This document shows, one piece after another, positions 25,130-33,115 of a stretch of 49,645 bases of DNA. The stretch comes from an uncultured Streptomyces sp. (lineage in GTDB: Bacteria; Actinomycetota; Actinomycetes; Streptomycetales; Streptomycetaceae): contig NZ_CANLBS010000033.1 of the NCBI RefSeq assembly GCF_947488945.1, forward strand, positions 1-49,645, in the 5' to 3' direction. The notes under the pieces were generated by a model that was given only the letters and a program-made list of their open reading frames with translations, made no database searches and was not told the origin of the DNA. The stretch's first letter is position 1; every line of letters starts with the position of its first letter. The position numbers were made by a program, and so were the translations under genes.

Positions 25130-25162
25130 GCCCGGGCCCGCCGGTGCAAGGCGGGCCCGGGC
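25130..25162 (-). terminator. hairpin upstream of cyclase gene
   Basis: GCCCGGGCCCGCC (25130-25142) pairs perfectly with GGCGGGCCCGGGC (25150-25162) across 7 nt. It lies between the Nudix gene and the cyclase start. Confidence 0.75.
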
Positions 25163-25194
25163 ATTCATGCGTTCAGGGCCGGATCGGCGCGCGA

Positions 25195-25240
25195 ACGCCG
25201 GAGCGCCGCGCCCCTCCTGGAGGGTGCGGTGCTCCGGCGT
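25195..25240 (-). terminator. hairpin downstream of Nudix gene
   Basis: ACGCCGGAGC (25195-25204) pairs with GCTCCGGCGT (25231-25240); the loop holds a second small palindrome (CCCTCC/GGAGGG). Confidence 0.65.
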
Positions 25241-25259
25241 CTCGCGGTGGTACGTCGGC

Positions 25260-25685
25260 TCAGAGGGCCTGGGTGTGGGCCTTGGTGAGGATGTCGGCGT
25301 GGTCGAACGCCAGCCGGTCCGGCAGGTTGGCCAGGGGCCACCAGCGGGCGGTGCGGGCGTCGTCCCCCGCGGTGACCGGGGTGCCGGCGGGGACGACGGC
25401 CGTGTAGGCGACGGTGACGTACCGGCCGCGCGGGTCGCGGTCCGGGGCGTCCCACACACCGATCTGGACCAGGTCGTCGGCGAGGACGTGCACGCCGGTC
25501 TCTTCGGCCAGCTCGCGGGCGGCCGCGGCGCGGCTGGTCTCGCCGGGGTCGACGTGGCCGCCGGGCAGGGCCCAGGCGCCCTCGTACGGCGGCCAGTCAC
25601 GCTCGATCAGCAGCACTTGGCCGTCGGGGGTCAGGGCTACCACGTCGGCGGTGTAGCGGATCGTCTCGGGCTTGGTGTCGGTCAT
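25260..25685 (-). CDS. Nudix hydrolase, possible Pif-like transfer immunity protein
   Basis: The 141-residue product contains a full Nudix box at about 42-64: GG at 42-43, then the GE at 48-49 and REx2EE (RELAEE) core that binds the metal. It should hydrolyse a nucleoside diphosphate linked to another moiety; the substrate cannot be read from sequence. In the Streptomyces element pSAM2 the Pif protein carries a Nudix motif and blocks redundant transfer between carriers. The place of this gene inside a transfer block suggests a similar role, although a housekeeping-type MutT function is possible. Confidence 0.88.
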   Translation of the reverse strand: MTDTKPETIRYTADVVALTPDGQVLLIERDWPPYEGAWALPGGHVDPGETSRAAAARELAEETGVHVLADDLVQIGVWDAPDRDPRGRYVTVAYTAVVPAGTPVTAGDDARTARWWPLANLPDRLAFDHADILTKAHTQAL

Positions 25686-25791
25686 GGCGACCTTTCGGTT
25701 GTGACTGGGGCTGGGCGGGGGTGGTTACGCGAGCGCAGTGGTGGTCACGGGTGCTCCCCCGGGTGTGGCCGGGCTGTCCGGCTCCCCGTCA

Positions 25792-25823
25792 CCACCCGCC
25801 CCTCCGACGTGCGGGGCGGGTGG
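25792..25823 (-). terminator. hairpin downstream of zinc-binding RRQ protein
   Basis: CCACCCGCCCC (25792-25802) pairs with GGGGCGGGTGG (25813-25823) across 10 nt, 22 bases beyond the stop at 25845. Confidence 0.75.
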
Positions 25824-25844
25824 ATCAGGCAGCCGTCAGTCCGG

Positions 25845-26309
25845 TCAGGCGGCGCGCGGCACTGCGGTGTCGGGCTCCGGGGCGATGTAGCTGTGCGGGT
25901 CGGCGGGGGTGCCGTCGTGGCACTCCAGGCACGACCCGATCGTGCGCAGCGGCAGGCAGTGGTGGTAGCGGCGGCGGCAGGCCGGGCACGTGCTGCGGCG
26001 GGCCATGGCCCGGTCCAGGGCGAGCTCCTTGGCGAGGGTCATGGGCCGGACGGGCAGGGCGAGGTCGATCCGGTAGAGGTAGGCCAGGCGGGTGCAGGGG
26101 CGGGCGGGCTTGGTCAGGCAGGCGCGGCAGCGGAGCTGGGCGACGGGGTCCTGGCCGCCGGGGCGCAGGCCGAGCGCGCGCAGTTGGCGGCGGGTGGCCA
26201 GCCCGGCCGGGGAGGCCTGCCAGTCGAACGTTTCGATCGTCGCCGTCGGCGTCTTCGCGTACGGGTCGACGTCGACCAGCGCCATGGTCGGGCGGGTCGC
26301 CGTGCTCAT
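25845..26309 (-). CDS. RRQRL-motif-type zinc-binding protein
   Basis: The 154-residue product has RRQLRALGLRPGGQDPVAQLRCRAC at its centre, the hallmark of a small zinc-binding family found in streptomycete mobile elements. Further CPAC, HHC and CLEC clusters toward the C-terminus could bind two zinc ions. Its ATG overlaps the stop of a 38-codon ORF upstream (ATGA). The role in the family is unknown; DNA or RNA binding is likely. Confidence 0.75.
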   Translation of the reverse strand: MSTATRPTMALVDVDPYAKTPTATIETFDWQASPAGLATRRQLRALGLRPGGQDPVAQLRCRACLTKPARPCTRLAYLYRIDLALPVRPMTLAKELALDRAMARRSTCPACRRRYHHCLPLRTIGSCLECHDGTPADPHSYIAPEPDTAVPRAA

Positions 26310-26422
26310 GCCGCGTCCCGGGTGCCGGGGAGGCGGCGGTGGGGCGGGAGCGGGTGGCGGGGGCCGGGGAGGATCGGCCGGGGGCGGTCGGTGTGCTTGG
26401 AGGGGCGCGGGGCAGGAACCAT
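26306..26422 (-). CDS. 38-residue Pro/Arg-rich small protein
   Basis: An ATG at 26422, behind an AGAGGAG ribosome-binding site, opens a 38-residue frame (MVPAPRPSKH...GTRDAA) whose TGA overlaps the ATG of the RRQ protein. The good ribosome-binding site and the ATGA junction are the main evidence. It may encode a real small basic protein or serve mainly as a leader for coupled translation. Confidence 0.55.
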   Translation of the reverse strand: MVPAPRPSKHTDRPRPILPGPRHPLPPHRRLPGTRDAA

Positions 26423-26460
26423 GACGATCACTCCTCTGAGCAGAACGAGCAGGGGTGAGG

Positions 26461-26502
26461 GAGGGGCGCGCCAGGACCTGGGGAGGTCGAGGCGCGCCCC
26501 TC
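26461..26502 (-). terminator. hairpin between transfer-block genes
   Basis: GAGGGGCGCGCC (26461-26472) pairs with GGCGCGCCCCTC (26491-26502). It follows the stop of the gene at 26597 by 95 bases. Confidence 0.7.
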
Positions 26503-26596
26503 TTCTCTGTGTGCGGGGTGGGGTAGGCCGGGCGGCCTGTCCCGCGCCCGACCCCGTGAGGGTTCGGGTGCGGGGCAGGTGGTCCGGAGGCTGGGG

Positions 26597-27130
26597 TCAG
26601 AGGCCGCGGGCGTCGGCGAGGCCGGCGGCCTGGTCGAGCATCCGCATCGGGATGCGGCCGGAGGCGAAGCCGTCGTTGAAGGACGGCACGGAGTCGATGT
26701 GGTCGCCGAACTGGCGGCGGATCGTCTCCATGAGCACGGTGACCGCGTCGGCTTCCAGGCCGCGGTCGCCGCGGGCCTCGATCCGGATGGCTCCGAGCAT
26801 GCAGCGGGCGCCGTCCTCGTCGGCGAGGGCGCCGGAGCACCAGCCGCCGGTGAGCAGCCGGTGGTGGGCGCGCTGGAGGAGAGCGGCGACCGGCGTGGGG
26901 TACGGGGTCGAGGGCTGGAGGGTCGGGGTGAGCGGAACGGTGACGACGTCGCCCAGGCCGACCGGCTCGATGGGGATGTGGGCGGTGTTGACCTCGTAGG
27001 CGACGGCCGCCTCCTCCAGCCGGACGGTCATCGCCGCGGTGGCGAACGCGAGGCGTTCTTCGAGGGAGAGCACCGCCACCGGCACGGGGGCCGTGGTGGC
27101 CCGGGCGTGGGTGGGTGTGGTGGAGGGCAT
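26597..27130 (-). CDS. DUF6197-like protein
   Basis: The 177-residue product carries a segment, about residues 83-115, with the LLQRAHHRLLTGGWCSGALADEDG and CMLGAI motifs of the DUF6197 type, common in actinobacterial plasmids and prophages. The C-terminal VPSFND stretch also fits. No enzymatic function is known for this family. An ATG with GGAG upstream is the start. It is transcribed with the transfer genes but is bounded by hairpins. Confidence 0.65.
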   Translation of the reverse strand: MPSTTPTHARATTAPVPVAVLSLEERLAFATAAMTVRLEEAAVAYEVNTAHIPIEPVGLGDVVTVPLTPTLQPSTPYPTPVAALLQRAHHRLLTGGWCSGALADEDGARCMLGAIRIEARGDRGLEADAVTVLMETIRRQFGDHIDSVPSFNDGFASGRIPMRMLDQAAGLADARGL

Positions 27131-27318
27131 CGGGACTCCAGGCGGGACACGGCAACGGGTGCCACCGGGGCGAGGGCGTGGGCGGTACCCGTCGGGCAGG
27201 CACGCGGGTGTCAGGGGCCGCCGGGATGTGCGGTTCGCCCACGGGGAGGCGTTGCTGCCGTCACGCTCGTGGGGTGGGCGGCCTGTAGGCAGGCGGGTCT
27301 GACAGGAGGGGCGAGGGC

Positions 27319-27483
27319 GTGAACTTCTTATTCGTGTGCGGCTGGTGTGGCGAGGAGTGCGTGCTCTTCTGCCGGCGGGTGGGGTTCTGGGGGAACCGGT
27401 TCGAGGACCCCGAGGAGTTCGAGTGCTGGTGGTGCGGGGGGACGAGCACGACTCCCTACGGTCCGTGGACGCCCGCCGACTGA
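27319..27483 (+). CDS. 54-residue zinc-ribbon protein
   Basis: A GTG behind CAGGAGGGGCGAGGG opens 54 codons on the plus strand, opposite to its neighbours. The product has two CxxC knuckles, CGWC and CWWC, plus CVLFC between them, so it should bind zinc. It ends 4 bases before a perfect hairpin. Strong ribosome-binding site, Cys pattern and terminator together support a real gene. Confidence 0.65.
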   Translation: MNFLFVCGWCGEECVLFCRRVGFWGNRFEDPEEFECWWCGGTSTTPYGPWTPAD

Positions 27484-27486
27484 TGC

Positions 27487-27517
27487 GCGGGGCCCGGCCG
27501 GTGTGGCCGGGCCCCGC
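27487..27517. terminator. bidirectional hairpin terminator
   Basis: GCGGGGCCCGGCC (27487-27499) pairs perfectly with GGCCGGGCCCCGC (27505-27517) across 5 nt. It separates the convergent zinc-ribbon gene and the TraB-like gene. Confidence 0.85.
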
Positions 27518-27535
27518 GGTGGGTGGTGGGGGTGG

Positions 27536-29647
27536 TCAGACGCCGGTCAGGTTCCTGATGGCGTCCAGGGCTTGGCGGGGGGAGCTGACCGTGTCGCGGC
27601 GCGCGGCGGACTTCCCGCCGCCGCTGCGCTTGCCGCCGCCCTTCCACGAAGCGGCGTCGTCTCCGTCCTCGGGTTCGGGGCCGAACTCTCCGGGCCGGGG
27701 CGGCTCGGTCCAGTCGAACCACAGGTCCCGTGCTTCGAGTTCGCGGATCTCGTACTCGGTCAGGGTCGTGACGGTGTCGGGGAAGAAGCCGTTGATACCG
27801 GCCTTGAAGTCCATGAACAGGGTGCGCAAGACGTCCGGCTGGGTGCCCTCGATGATCCATCCGGCGCCCCCGGTGTTGGAGTCCGCCGGGGGTTCGGGCT
27901 CGCCGGCCATCACCCGCTCGATCCGGCCCGCCTCGGCTGGGGAGAAGCTGCGGGGGAGGGGGTCGGGGATGTGTTCGGACGGGATGCCGAGGGCCTTGAA
28001 CATGTCGCCGACCTTCTTCGGCGCGACCTTCAGCACGACGGGGATGCAGTTCTCGCGCAAGTTCTCGCAGAGCAGCTGCGTGAACCCGTCCTGGACGTAG
28101 ACGGACTGGCCGGCGACTTTGAGGCCGACCCCGTACTTGCGGCCCTTGACCGACACCAGCTCGGCCAGGTCCATGATCTCCGCCCCGTAGTCGCCGTTGC
28201 GGGCGGCGGAGAGGAACTCGTCCAGGTAGACGGACAGCATCCGGTAGGGGCAGCCCGGCAGCTTCGGGTCCCACTCGTGGACCCGGCCGTCGTCCCACAC
28301 CATCTCGCCGCGGATCTCCATCAGCGCGACCATGACGCGCAGGAGCCGGATCATGTAGAGCGCGCCAACGCCGTAGCGGGCGGTGTGCTCGCCCAGGGCG
28401 GCGGTCTTCTCGTCCGGGGCCTCGGTGGCGAGCATGACCACGGCCCCGAACAGGGCGTCGGCGGCGACGTGCAGGCCCATCAGCTGGGTCTTGCCGCCGC
28501 CGGACGGGGCGACGAACAGGCCGTGCGCGGCGCCCCGGTCGGTGTAGACCCTGTTCCTGGCGGGCTGGCCGTTGCCGAGGTAGCCGGTCACCCACCGGCC
28601 GTCCTTGTCCGGCGTCAGCAGCTCCCTGGTGGCGGGGAAGACCTGCGCCAGCGGGCTGGAGTCCCACAGGGAGACCAGGACCTGGGTGCCGTCGACGGTG
28701 ACGAACAGCCGGCCCTCGTCGTACTTGGTCTTCAGCGCGGCGGCCAGCGTGTGCTGGTTGACGCGCGGTTCGCCCAGTTCGTCGGGGACCTGGGCGATGT
28801 AGTGGGTCACCTTCCGCTCTCCGTCGCGGACCTTCTTCACGAACTGCGAGCCGGGCACCGGTCCGGTGTCGGCGCCGATCCGGTCGGCCCACCACTCGCG
28901 GGTGGTGGGGGCCTTGCGGCGACGCTCGGTCATGTCCGGGGTGACGTGGACTTCCCGCCAGCCGGGGCCGCCCTCGCGCCCGTACTGCCGGGCCACCTCC
29001 TCGATCCGCACGTCCGTGACATCGACCCCGAACGCGGCCGCGACCGACTCCGGGGTGAGCCCGGAGATCGGCCGTCCGGCCTCGGAGGCCCGCACCAGCA
29101 GAGTCAGGTCGTTGGGCATGCCCGCGTGCGGGGTGGCCGTGACGACGATGGTGCGGCCGGGCAGGCCGCGGGCCTCCCACAGCCACCGGACCTGGCGGGT
29201 GAACGGGTCGGCGCCGTCGTCCGGCTGCACCGGGGACGGCGCCGGGGCGGGGGCGGGGGCGGGCTGCAGCTGCGGTGCGGGGGTGGCGAGGGCGGGGCGG
29301 TGGTGGCGGCGGGTGTGGCGGGTGAAGGGCATCACCACCAGGCCGGCCGCGGCCCACCCGGCGGCGAGGATGCCGTCCAGGCACCACGGGCCCCAGCCGA
29401 TCGTGTGCCTCGCCGTGATGTCGACGGCGGCCGCGAGCACCAGCGGCGACCAGCGCATGATCTTGCGCCCGGCGCCCGGCTCGTTGTTCTTGGCGGCGAG
29501 GACCCAGCCGCCGACACCGGCCGCGCCGGCGAGCTGCACGACCGTGGTGACGGGGCTGTCGGCGAAGAGGTTCGGGGCCGCGGCGAGGACCGGGGCGGAC
29601 AGGGTGTAGAGGGTGCGCTCCAGGGCGACGCTGCGCGGCACGGACAC
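27536..29647 (-). CDS. FtsK/TraB-like DNA-transfer ATPase
   Basis: The 703-residue product has hydrophobic segments near the N-terminus (about 15-55 and 65-105). A Pro/Ala linker and an accessory region follow. The RecA-like motor has Walker A APSGGGKT at about 379-386 and Walker B MLSVYLDEF at about 470-478. It fits septal-type conjugation ATPases that move double-stranded DNA between Streptomyces mycelia; substrate specificity usually lies in a C-terminal winged helix, which I cannot place here. The C-terminus is Gly/Ser/Lys-rich. The start is an ATG or GTG at 29647 behind AAGGAG. Confidence 0.8.
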   Translation of the reverse strand: MSVPRSVALERTLYTLSAPVLAAAPNLFADSPVTTVVQLAGAAGVGGWVLAAKNNEPGAGRKIMRWSPLVLAAAVDITARHTIGWGPWCLDGILAAGWAAAGLVVMPFTRHTRRHHRPALATPAPQLQPAPAPAPAPSPVQPDDGADPFTRQVRWLWEARGLPGRTIVVTATPHAGMPNDLTLLVRASEAGRPISGLTPESVAAAFGVDVTDVRIEEVARQYGREGGPGWREVHVTPDMTERRRKAPTTREWWADRIGADTGPVPGSQFVKKVRDGERKVTHYIAQVPDELGEPRVNQHTLAAALKTKYDEGRLFVTVDGTQVLVSLWDSSPLAQVFPATRELLTPDKDGRWVTGYLGNGQPARNRVYTDRGAAHGLFVAPSGGGKTQLMGLHVAADALFGAVVMLATEAPDEKTAALGEHTARYGVGALYMIRLLRVMVALMEIRGEMVWDDGRVHEWDPKLPGCPYRMLSVYLDEFLSAARNGDYGAEIMDLAELVSVKGRKYGVGLKVAGQSVYVQDGFTQLLCENLRENCIPVVLKVAPKKVGDMFKALGIPSEHIPDPLPRSFSPAEAGRIERVMAGEPEPPADSNTGGAGWIIEGTQPDVLRTLFMDFKAGINGFFPDTVTTLTEYEIRELEARDLWFDWTEPPRPGEFGPEPEDGDDAASWKGGGKRSGGGKSAARRDTVSSPRQALDAIRNLTGV

Positions 29648-29672
29648 GAGGGTTCTCCTTCGGGATGTGGTG

Positions 29673-29706
29673 ATGGGCGGCCCGCCGTCGGTGGCGGGCC
29701 GCCCAT
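29673..29706 (-). terminator. hairpin between coiled-coil and TraB-like genes
   Basis: ATGGGCGGCCCGCC (29673-29686) pairs perfectly with 29693-29706 across 6 nt. It is 26 bases upstream of the TraB-like start and may attenuate read-through. Confidence 0.75.
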
Positions 29707-29728
29707 CGGGTGCAGCGGCGGGATCGGG

Positions 29729-30148
29729 TCAGTGGGCGAAGAAGCCCGGCTTCGGGGTGCGCTCCTTGCGGCCGGAGCGGACGGTGTCCAGGCCCTCGTA
29801 CAGCCGCGCGTGCGTACGCCGCGCGTCCATGGCCAGGCCGGAGACTTCCTGGGCCGTCTCGTGGAGCCTGCGCACCTCGACGGCGGCGCCGCCCAGGGCG
29901 ACGGACACCTGGCTGGTCATCTCCACGAACTTCTTGTCGAGTTCGGCGTTCGCGATGTCGACGGCGAGGCTTTCGGCGCGCTGGGCGTTCATGAGCATGC
30001 CGCGCAGCAGCGCCTGGAGCTCCGTGTCGGCCGCGTCCATCGCCGCGCCGAGCGTCTTGAGCTTGTGCTGGACGGCCTTGTAGCGGTTGTCGCCGTCCGT
30101 CCGGGCGGCGGCACCGCCCCTGGCGGTGGTGGGTTCGAGGTCACTCAT
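29729..30148 (-). CDS. small helical (coiled-coil) transfer-associated protein
   Basis: The 139-residue product is almost entirely helical and charged, with heptad-like Leu/Ala spacing over residues 25-115. There is no membrane segment or catalytic motif. The tail KERTPKPGFFAH is short and basic. Gene position just before the TraB-like ATPase suggests an accessory transfer role; this is inference. Confidence 0.7.
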   Translation of the reverse strand: MSDLEPTTARGGAAARTDGDNRYKAVQHKLKTLGAAMDAADTELQALLRGMLMNAQRAESLAVDIANAELDKKFVEMTSQVSVALGGAAVEVRRLHETAQEVSGLAMDARRTHARLYEGLDTVRSGRKERTPKPGFFAH

Positions 30149-30165
30149 CAGCAGGTCCTCTGCGT

Positions 30166-32133
30166 CTAGTCGTGGTGGGTGGCGGCGGAGGCGTGGGCCA
30201 GGCCCGCGTCGTCCATCGCCTGCATGTCCGCGCTGTAGGTCCAGCCGACCGCCGTGGCGGTGAGCAGGGCCGCCTCAGAGGCGATCTCGCACTCGGACGC
30301 GCAGCGTTCGGCGAGCTGCTTCATGCGGGACGCGGCGTCGGCGAGGTCCGTGATCTGGTTGACGACCCGGGCGTCGATGTTGTGGTCGCCGACCAGGTCG
30401 GCCGCCATGTCCCGCAGGGCGTCGGCGACCTTCCCGATCGCGGCCGCGAGCTCCTGGGCGCGGTCCCGGTCGGCCCCGGCGGCGATCCAGATGTTCACGA
30501 TCTCCGTCAGGTACTCGCCGAACGTGACGTCCGTGCGGTGCTGGGCCGCCATACCGGCCTGCGACGCAAGCCTGCTGACTTCGGATGCCAAGAGGTCCTC
30601 CTGTGCGGTGGGTCGGGTGGTGCCGGGACGGTCGGTGTGCGGCTCCGGGGCGGGCGGCAGGCCCTTGACGCCGGTCGTCACGGCCGCCGGGGCGTCCGGG
30701 ACGATGTCGGCGTCCACGATGTCCTCGCGGACCTGGCCGGGACGGCGCGACGGGCGGTCGTAGCCGGGCGGCCACTGCGGGGTCTCCTTGCGGTTCCCCG
30801 CCCACCCCGGACCGCCGGACGACGCACCGCCCGGGCCAGGGCCAGACCCGTTCTTCGGGCCGCCTGACGGCTGTTCAGCGCCCTTCGCGGAGCCGCCCGG
30901 ACCCGTCGGGCCCGGCCCCGCTTTCGGAGCGTCAGAGGGCGGCTGAGGACCGTTCCCAGGGGCCTTCCCGGTGCCGGGCCCCGGCGTGTCCGCACCCTTC
31001 TCCTGGGCGCGCTTCCCGCCCCGGTGAGCGGCGTCCACGCAGCGGCGGCAACGGCACTGGTGCTCGTCGTACGCCTTCGCGCTGCCGTGCCGCACCCCGG
31101 GGGGAAACTTCTTCGGCTCGTCGTACCGGATCTTGCCGTCCGCTTTTCCCTTCGGGCCCGGAGCCGGACTCTTCCCGCCCCCGCCCCCGCCGCCACTGGG
31201 GCCGCCGGGCGTCTTCTTCGTCCGGTCGCCCTTGGAGAGATCGACCTTCCGGCCGCCGGGCCCGTCCTTCCTGCCGCTCGGCCCCTTCCGGTCCAGCGGT
31301 CCGTTCTTCGGCCGGGCCTTGTCGTCCGTCCTGGACTGCCGGGGCGCCGGCTGCTTCGGGTTCTGGACGGGCTGCTTCGGTCCCGGCCCCTGCGGCTTGG
31401 GCTGCTGCTTGTTGGGCGCCGGCCCTCGGGGCCTGGGCGCGGGAGACGTCGGCCTGGGCTTGGGAGCCGGAGCGGGCTGCTTCGGCGCGGGCGACTGCTG
31501 TCTGTTGTGCTGCTGCGGCTTGGGCTGCTGCCGCGGCCCGGCCGGGCCCGGTGAGGGGTTCTTGCGGCCGCCCTTGTCGGCGCCCAGGCCGGACCCGCCC
31601 CGGCCGCCGCCGGCCTTCGATCCGCCCGCGTCGCCCTTGCCGCGGGCACCCGCCTTGTCGGCGCGCGCCTTCAACTGGGCCGCCCTCAGCTTGTTCTGCT
31701 GCTCCAGCAGCCCGACCTCACGGGCCGTTCGCGCATTCAGCAGCCCCACTTTCCTGGCGATCTCCGCCTCCCGGAAAGGAGCCTCACTCTCCAGCCGTGC
31801 ATGCCCGAGAGCGATCCGGTATTCGAGCCAGTCCCCGAGCCTTTCAGCGAGAGACCGCCGCTGCACATATTCGCTTTCACCGCCGCCGGTGAATTCATCG
31901 CCGACTTCCGGGGCGGGAATTCCGTCGGACAGGAGCGCCATTTCCGGGTCCATGGGGCGGGGGATGGCCGGGAGTTCCATGGTGGTTCCCTCCGGGGACT
32001 CCGGAGGAATTACGGCCTCCTCCCGGACCGGAGGGAAAAGGCGGGCGGGGTCGGGGAGTTCGGGCGGCTGACTGAGGACGTCGGCCGAGGTGGGAAAAGC
32101 GATGAGCTGGGCGTCGGTGTCATCGGTCGACAC
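30166..32133 (-). CDS. large disordered protein with HxCRCxxC motif
   Basis: The 655-residue product starts at a GTG behind GGGAGGGA. Residues 95-155 form a charged helix. About 160-500 is Pro/Gly/Lys/Gln-rich low-complexity sequence. Within it sits a compact motif with RHGSAKAYDEH, CRCRRC and basic residues (about 348-375), a likely zinc or nucleic-acid binding knuckle seen in actinobacterial phage and plasmid proteins. The C-terminal 120 residues are helical. It may act as a scaffold for transfer; no enzyme motif is present. Confidence 0.7.
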   Translation of the reverse strand: MSTDDTDAQLIAFPTSADVLSQPPELPDPARLFPPVREEAVIPPESPEGTTMELPAIPRPMDPEMALLSDGIPAPEVGDEFTGGGESEYVQRRSLAERLGDWLEYRIALGHARLESEAPFREAEIARKVGLLNARTAREVGLLEQQNKLRAAQLKARADKAGARGKGDAGGSKAGGGRGGSGLGADKGGRKNPSPGPAGPRQQPKPQQHNRQQSPAPKQPAPAPKPRPTSPAPRPRGPAPNKQQPKPQGPGPKQPVQNPKQPAPRQSRTDDKARPKNGPLDRKGPSGRKDGPGGRKVDLSKGDRTKKTPGGPSGGGGGGGKSPAPGPKGKADGKIRYDEPKKFPPGVRHGSAKAYDEHQCRCRRCVDAAHRGGKRAQEKGADTPGPGTGKAPGNGPQPPSDAPKAGPGPTGPGGSAKGAEQPSGGPKNGSGPGPGGASSGGPGWAGNRKETPQWPPGYDRPSRRPGQVREDIVDADIVPDAPAAVTTGVKGLPPAPEPHTDRPGTTRPTAQEDLLASEVSRLASQAGMAAQHRTDVTFGEYLTEIVNIWIAAGADRDRAQELAAAIGKVADALRDMAADLVGDHNIDARVVNQITDLADAASRMKQLAERCASECEIASEAALLTATAVGWTYSADMQAMDDAGLAHASAATHHD

Positions 32134-32236
32134 GAGATGCTCCCTCCCGGGGGCTTGACAACGAGTGACTGCCTCGCGTACGCGTGTGCGCGCCTGGGCG
32201 TGTGGGTGTGTGGGCGCCTGGGCGTTGGGGACGAGC

Positions 32237-32269
32237 CGAGGGCCGCCGCTCGGTGAGCGGCGGCCCTCG
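32237..32269 (-). terminator. 15-bp stem hairpin terminator
   Basis: CGAGGGCCGCCGCTC (32237-32251) pairs with GAGCGGCGGCCCTCG (32255-32269) across 3 nt, directly beyond the stop at 32286. Confidence 0.8.
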
Positions 32270-32285
32270 TGGACTCGTCCGGTGG

Positions 32286-32516
32286 TTACGCGGTGTGCTT
32301 GAGGTACAGGGCGTGCAGGTCGTGTGCCAGCGCCCGGAGGGCGGCGGTGTCGCCGCGCTTGAGCGCTTTCCTGCCGTGCGTCTGGACCAGCATGACGAGG
32401 AAGTAGAAAGCGCCGAGGTCCTCGCCGTGTTTCTCAATGAACGCGGTCCGCTGAGTGAGAAGATATTCTCGGGACCGTTGCGCCTTGAGTTCGGCTTTCA
32501 GGAGAGGCCTGGTCAC
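32286..32516 (-). CDS. small helical protein
   Basis: The 76-residue product starts at a GTG that overlaps the stop of the upstream gene (GTGA). It is basic and helical with the segments REYLLTQRTAFIEKHGEDLG and ALRALAHDLHALYLKH. No motif is recognised. Coupling to the 32513 gene suggests joint function. Confidence 0.65.
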   Translation of the reverse strand: MTRPLLKAELKAQRSREYLLTQRTAFIEKHGEDLGAFYFLVMLVQTHGRKALKRGDTAALRALAHDLHALYLKHTA

Positions 32517-32992
32517 GCCGACTTCCTACCGAGGTCGTAAATCGACGTGGGACCACCATAGCCGGGATTCCGGCCGGTGTCACCGGTGTCGCCGTAATTC
32601 GGTGCGGCCTGGATCGGCTGCGGGTTGCTCTTCCGGGCTTTTTCGAGCTCCTTTTCCCTCCGGGCCTTTCCGGTATTCACGACCGCTTCGTCGTGGGAGC
32701 GGCGCTTGTAGGCGCTCTTTTCCAGGCCGTCGGTGAGCGCGTTCAGGGACTTCAGGACGTCCTTGAGGGCCTTCTCGACGGGCAGGGCCCGCAGCCGGGC
32801 GTGATACCAGCGGTCGCCCTCCACGCCGACGCCGCGGCAGTGGACGCGGGTCTCGCGCTGGAGGATCTCCAGGTTGGCGCCCATGTCGAGCAGGACGCGC
32901 TGCATGTCGGCGAGGTAGCGGGCGGTGGCCTCCGCGTTCTGCGCCACGTCGCGCAGCGGAGCGGGAGCGGGGGTTCGGTCGTTGCTGTTCAC
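32513..32992 (-). CDS. helical transfer-block protein, unknown
   Basis: A GTG at 32992 behind GGAGG gives 159 residues. Residues 15-110 are helical (NAEATARYLADMQRVLLDMGANLEIL), and a central EKALKDVLKSLNALTDGLEKSAYKRR part is strongly amphipathic. The C-terminal 40 residues are polar and flexible. The in-frame GTG/ATG farther upstream lacks a ribosome-binding site. Unknown function. Confidence 0.65.
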   Translation of the reverse strand: MNSNDRTPAPAPLRDVAQNAEATARYLADMQRVLLDMGANLEILQRETRVHCRGVGVEGDRWYHARLRALPVEKALKDVLKSLNALTDGLEKSAYKRRSHDEAVVNTGKARREKELEKARKSNPQPIQAAPNYGDTGDTGRNPGYGGPTSIYDLGRKSA

Positions 32993-33059
32993 GAGCGGGC
33001 CTCCAGAGGCGGCGGGTTCTGCTGTACTGGTGGGCGTGACTGCTTCCGGCAGTCGCAGC

Positions 33060-33092
33060 GAGGGCCAGCCCGATTCGCGCGGGCTGGCCCTC
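33060..33092 (-). terminator. hairpin terminator
   Basis: GAGGGCCAGCCC (33060-33071) pairs with GGGCTGGCCCTC (33081-33092), 24 bases after the DUF2637 gene stop. Confidence 0.75.
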
Positions 33093-33115
33093 ACTGGTGT
33101 GTGCCGGACGGTGGG

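Noticed and set aside
27347..30169. 940-residue plus-strand ORF
   Set aside because: It is antisense to the TraB-like and coiled-coil genes and has Val/Gly/Ala/Asp-rich shadow composition without motifs.
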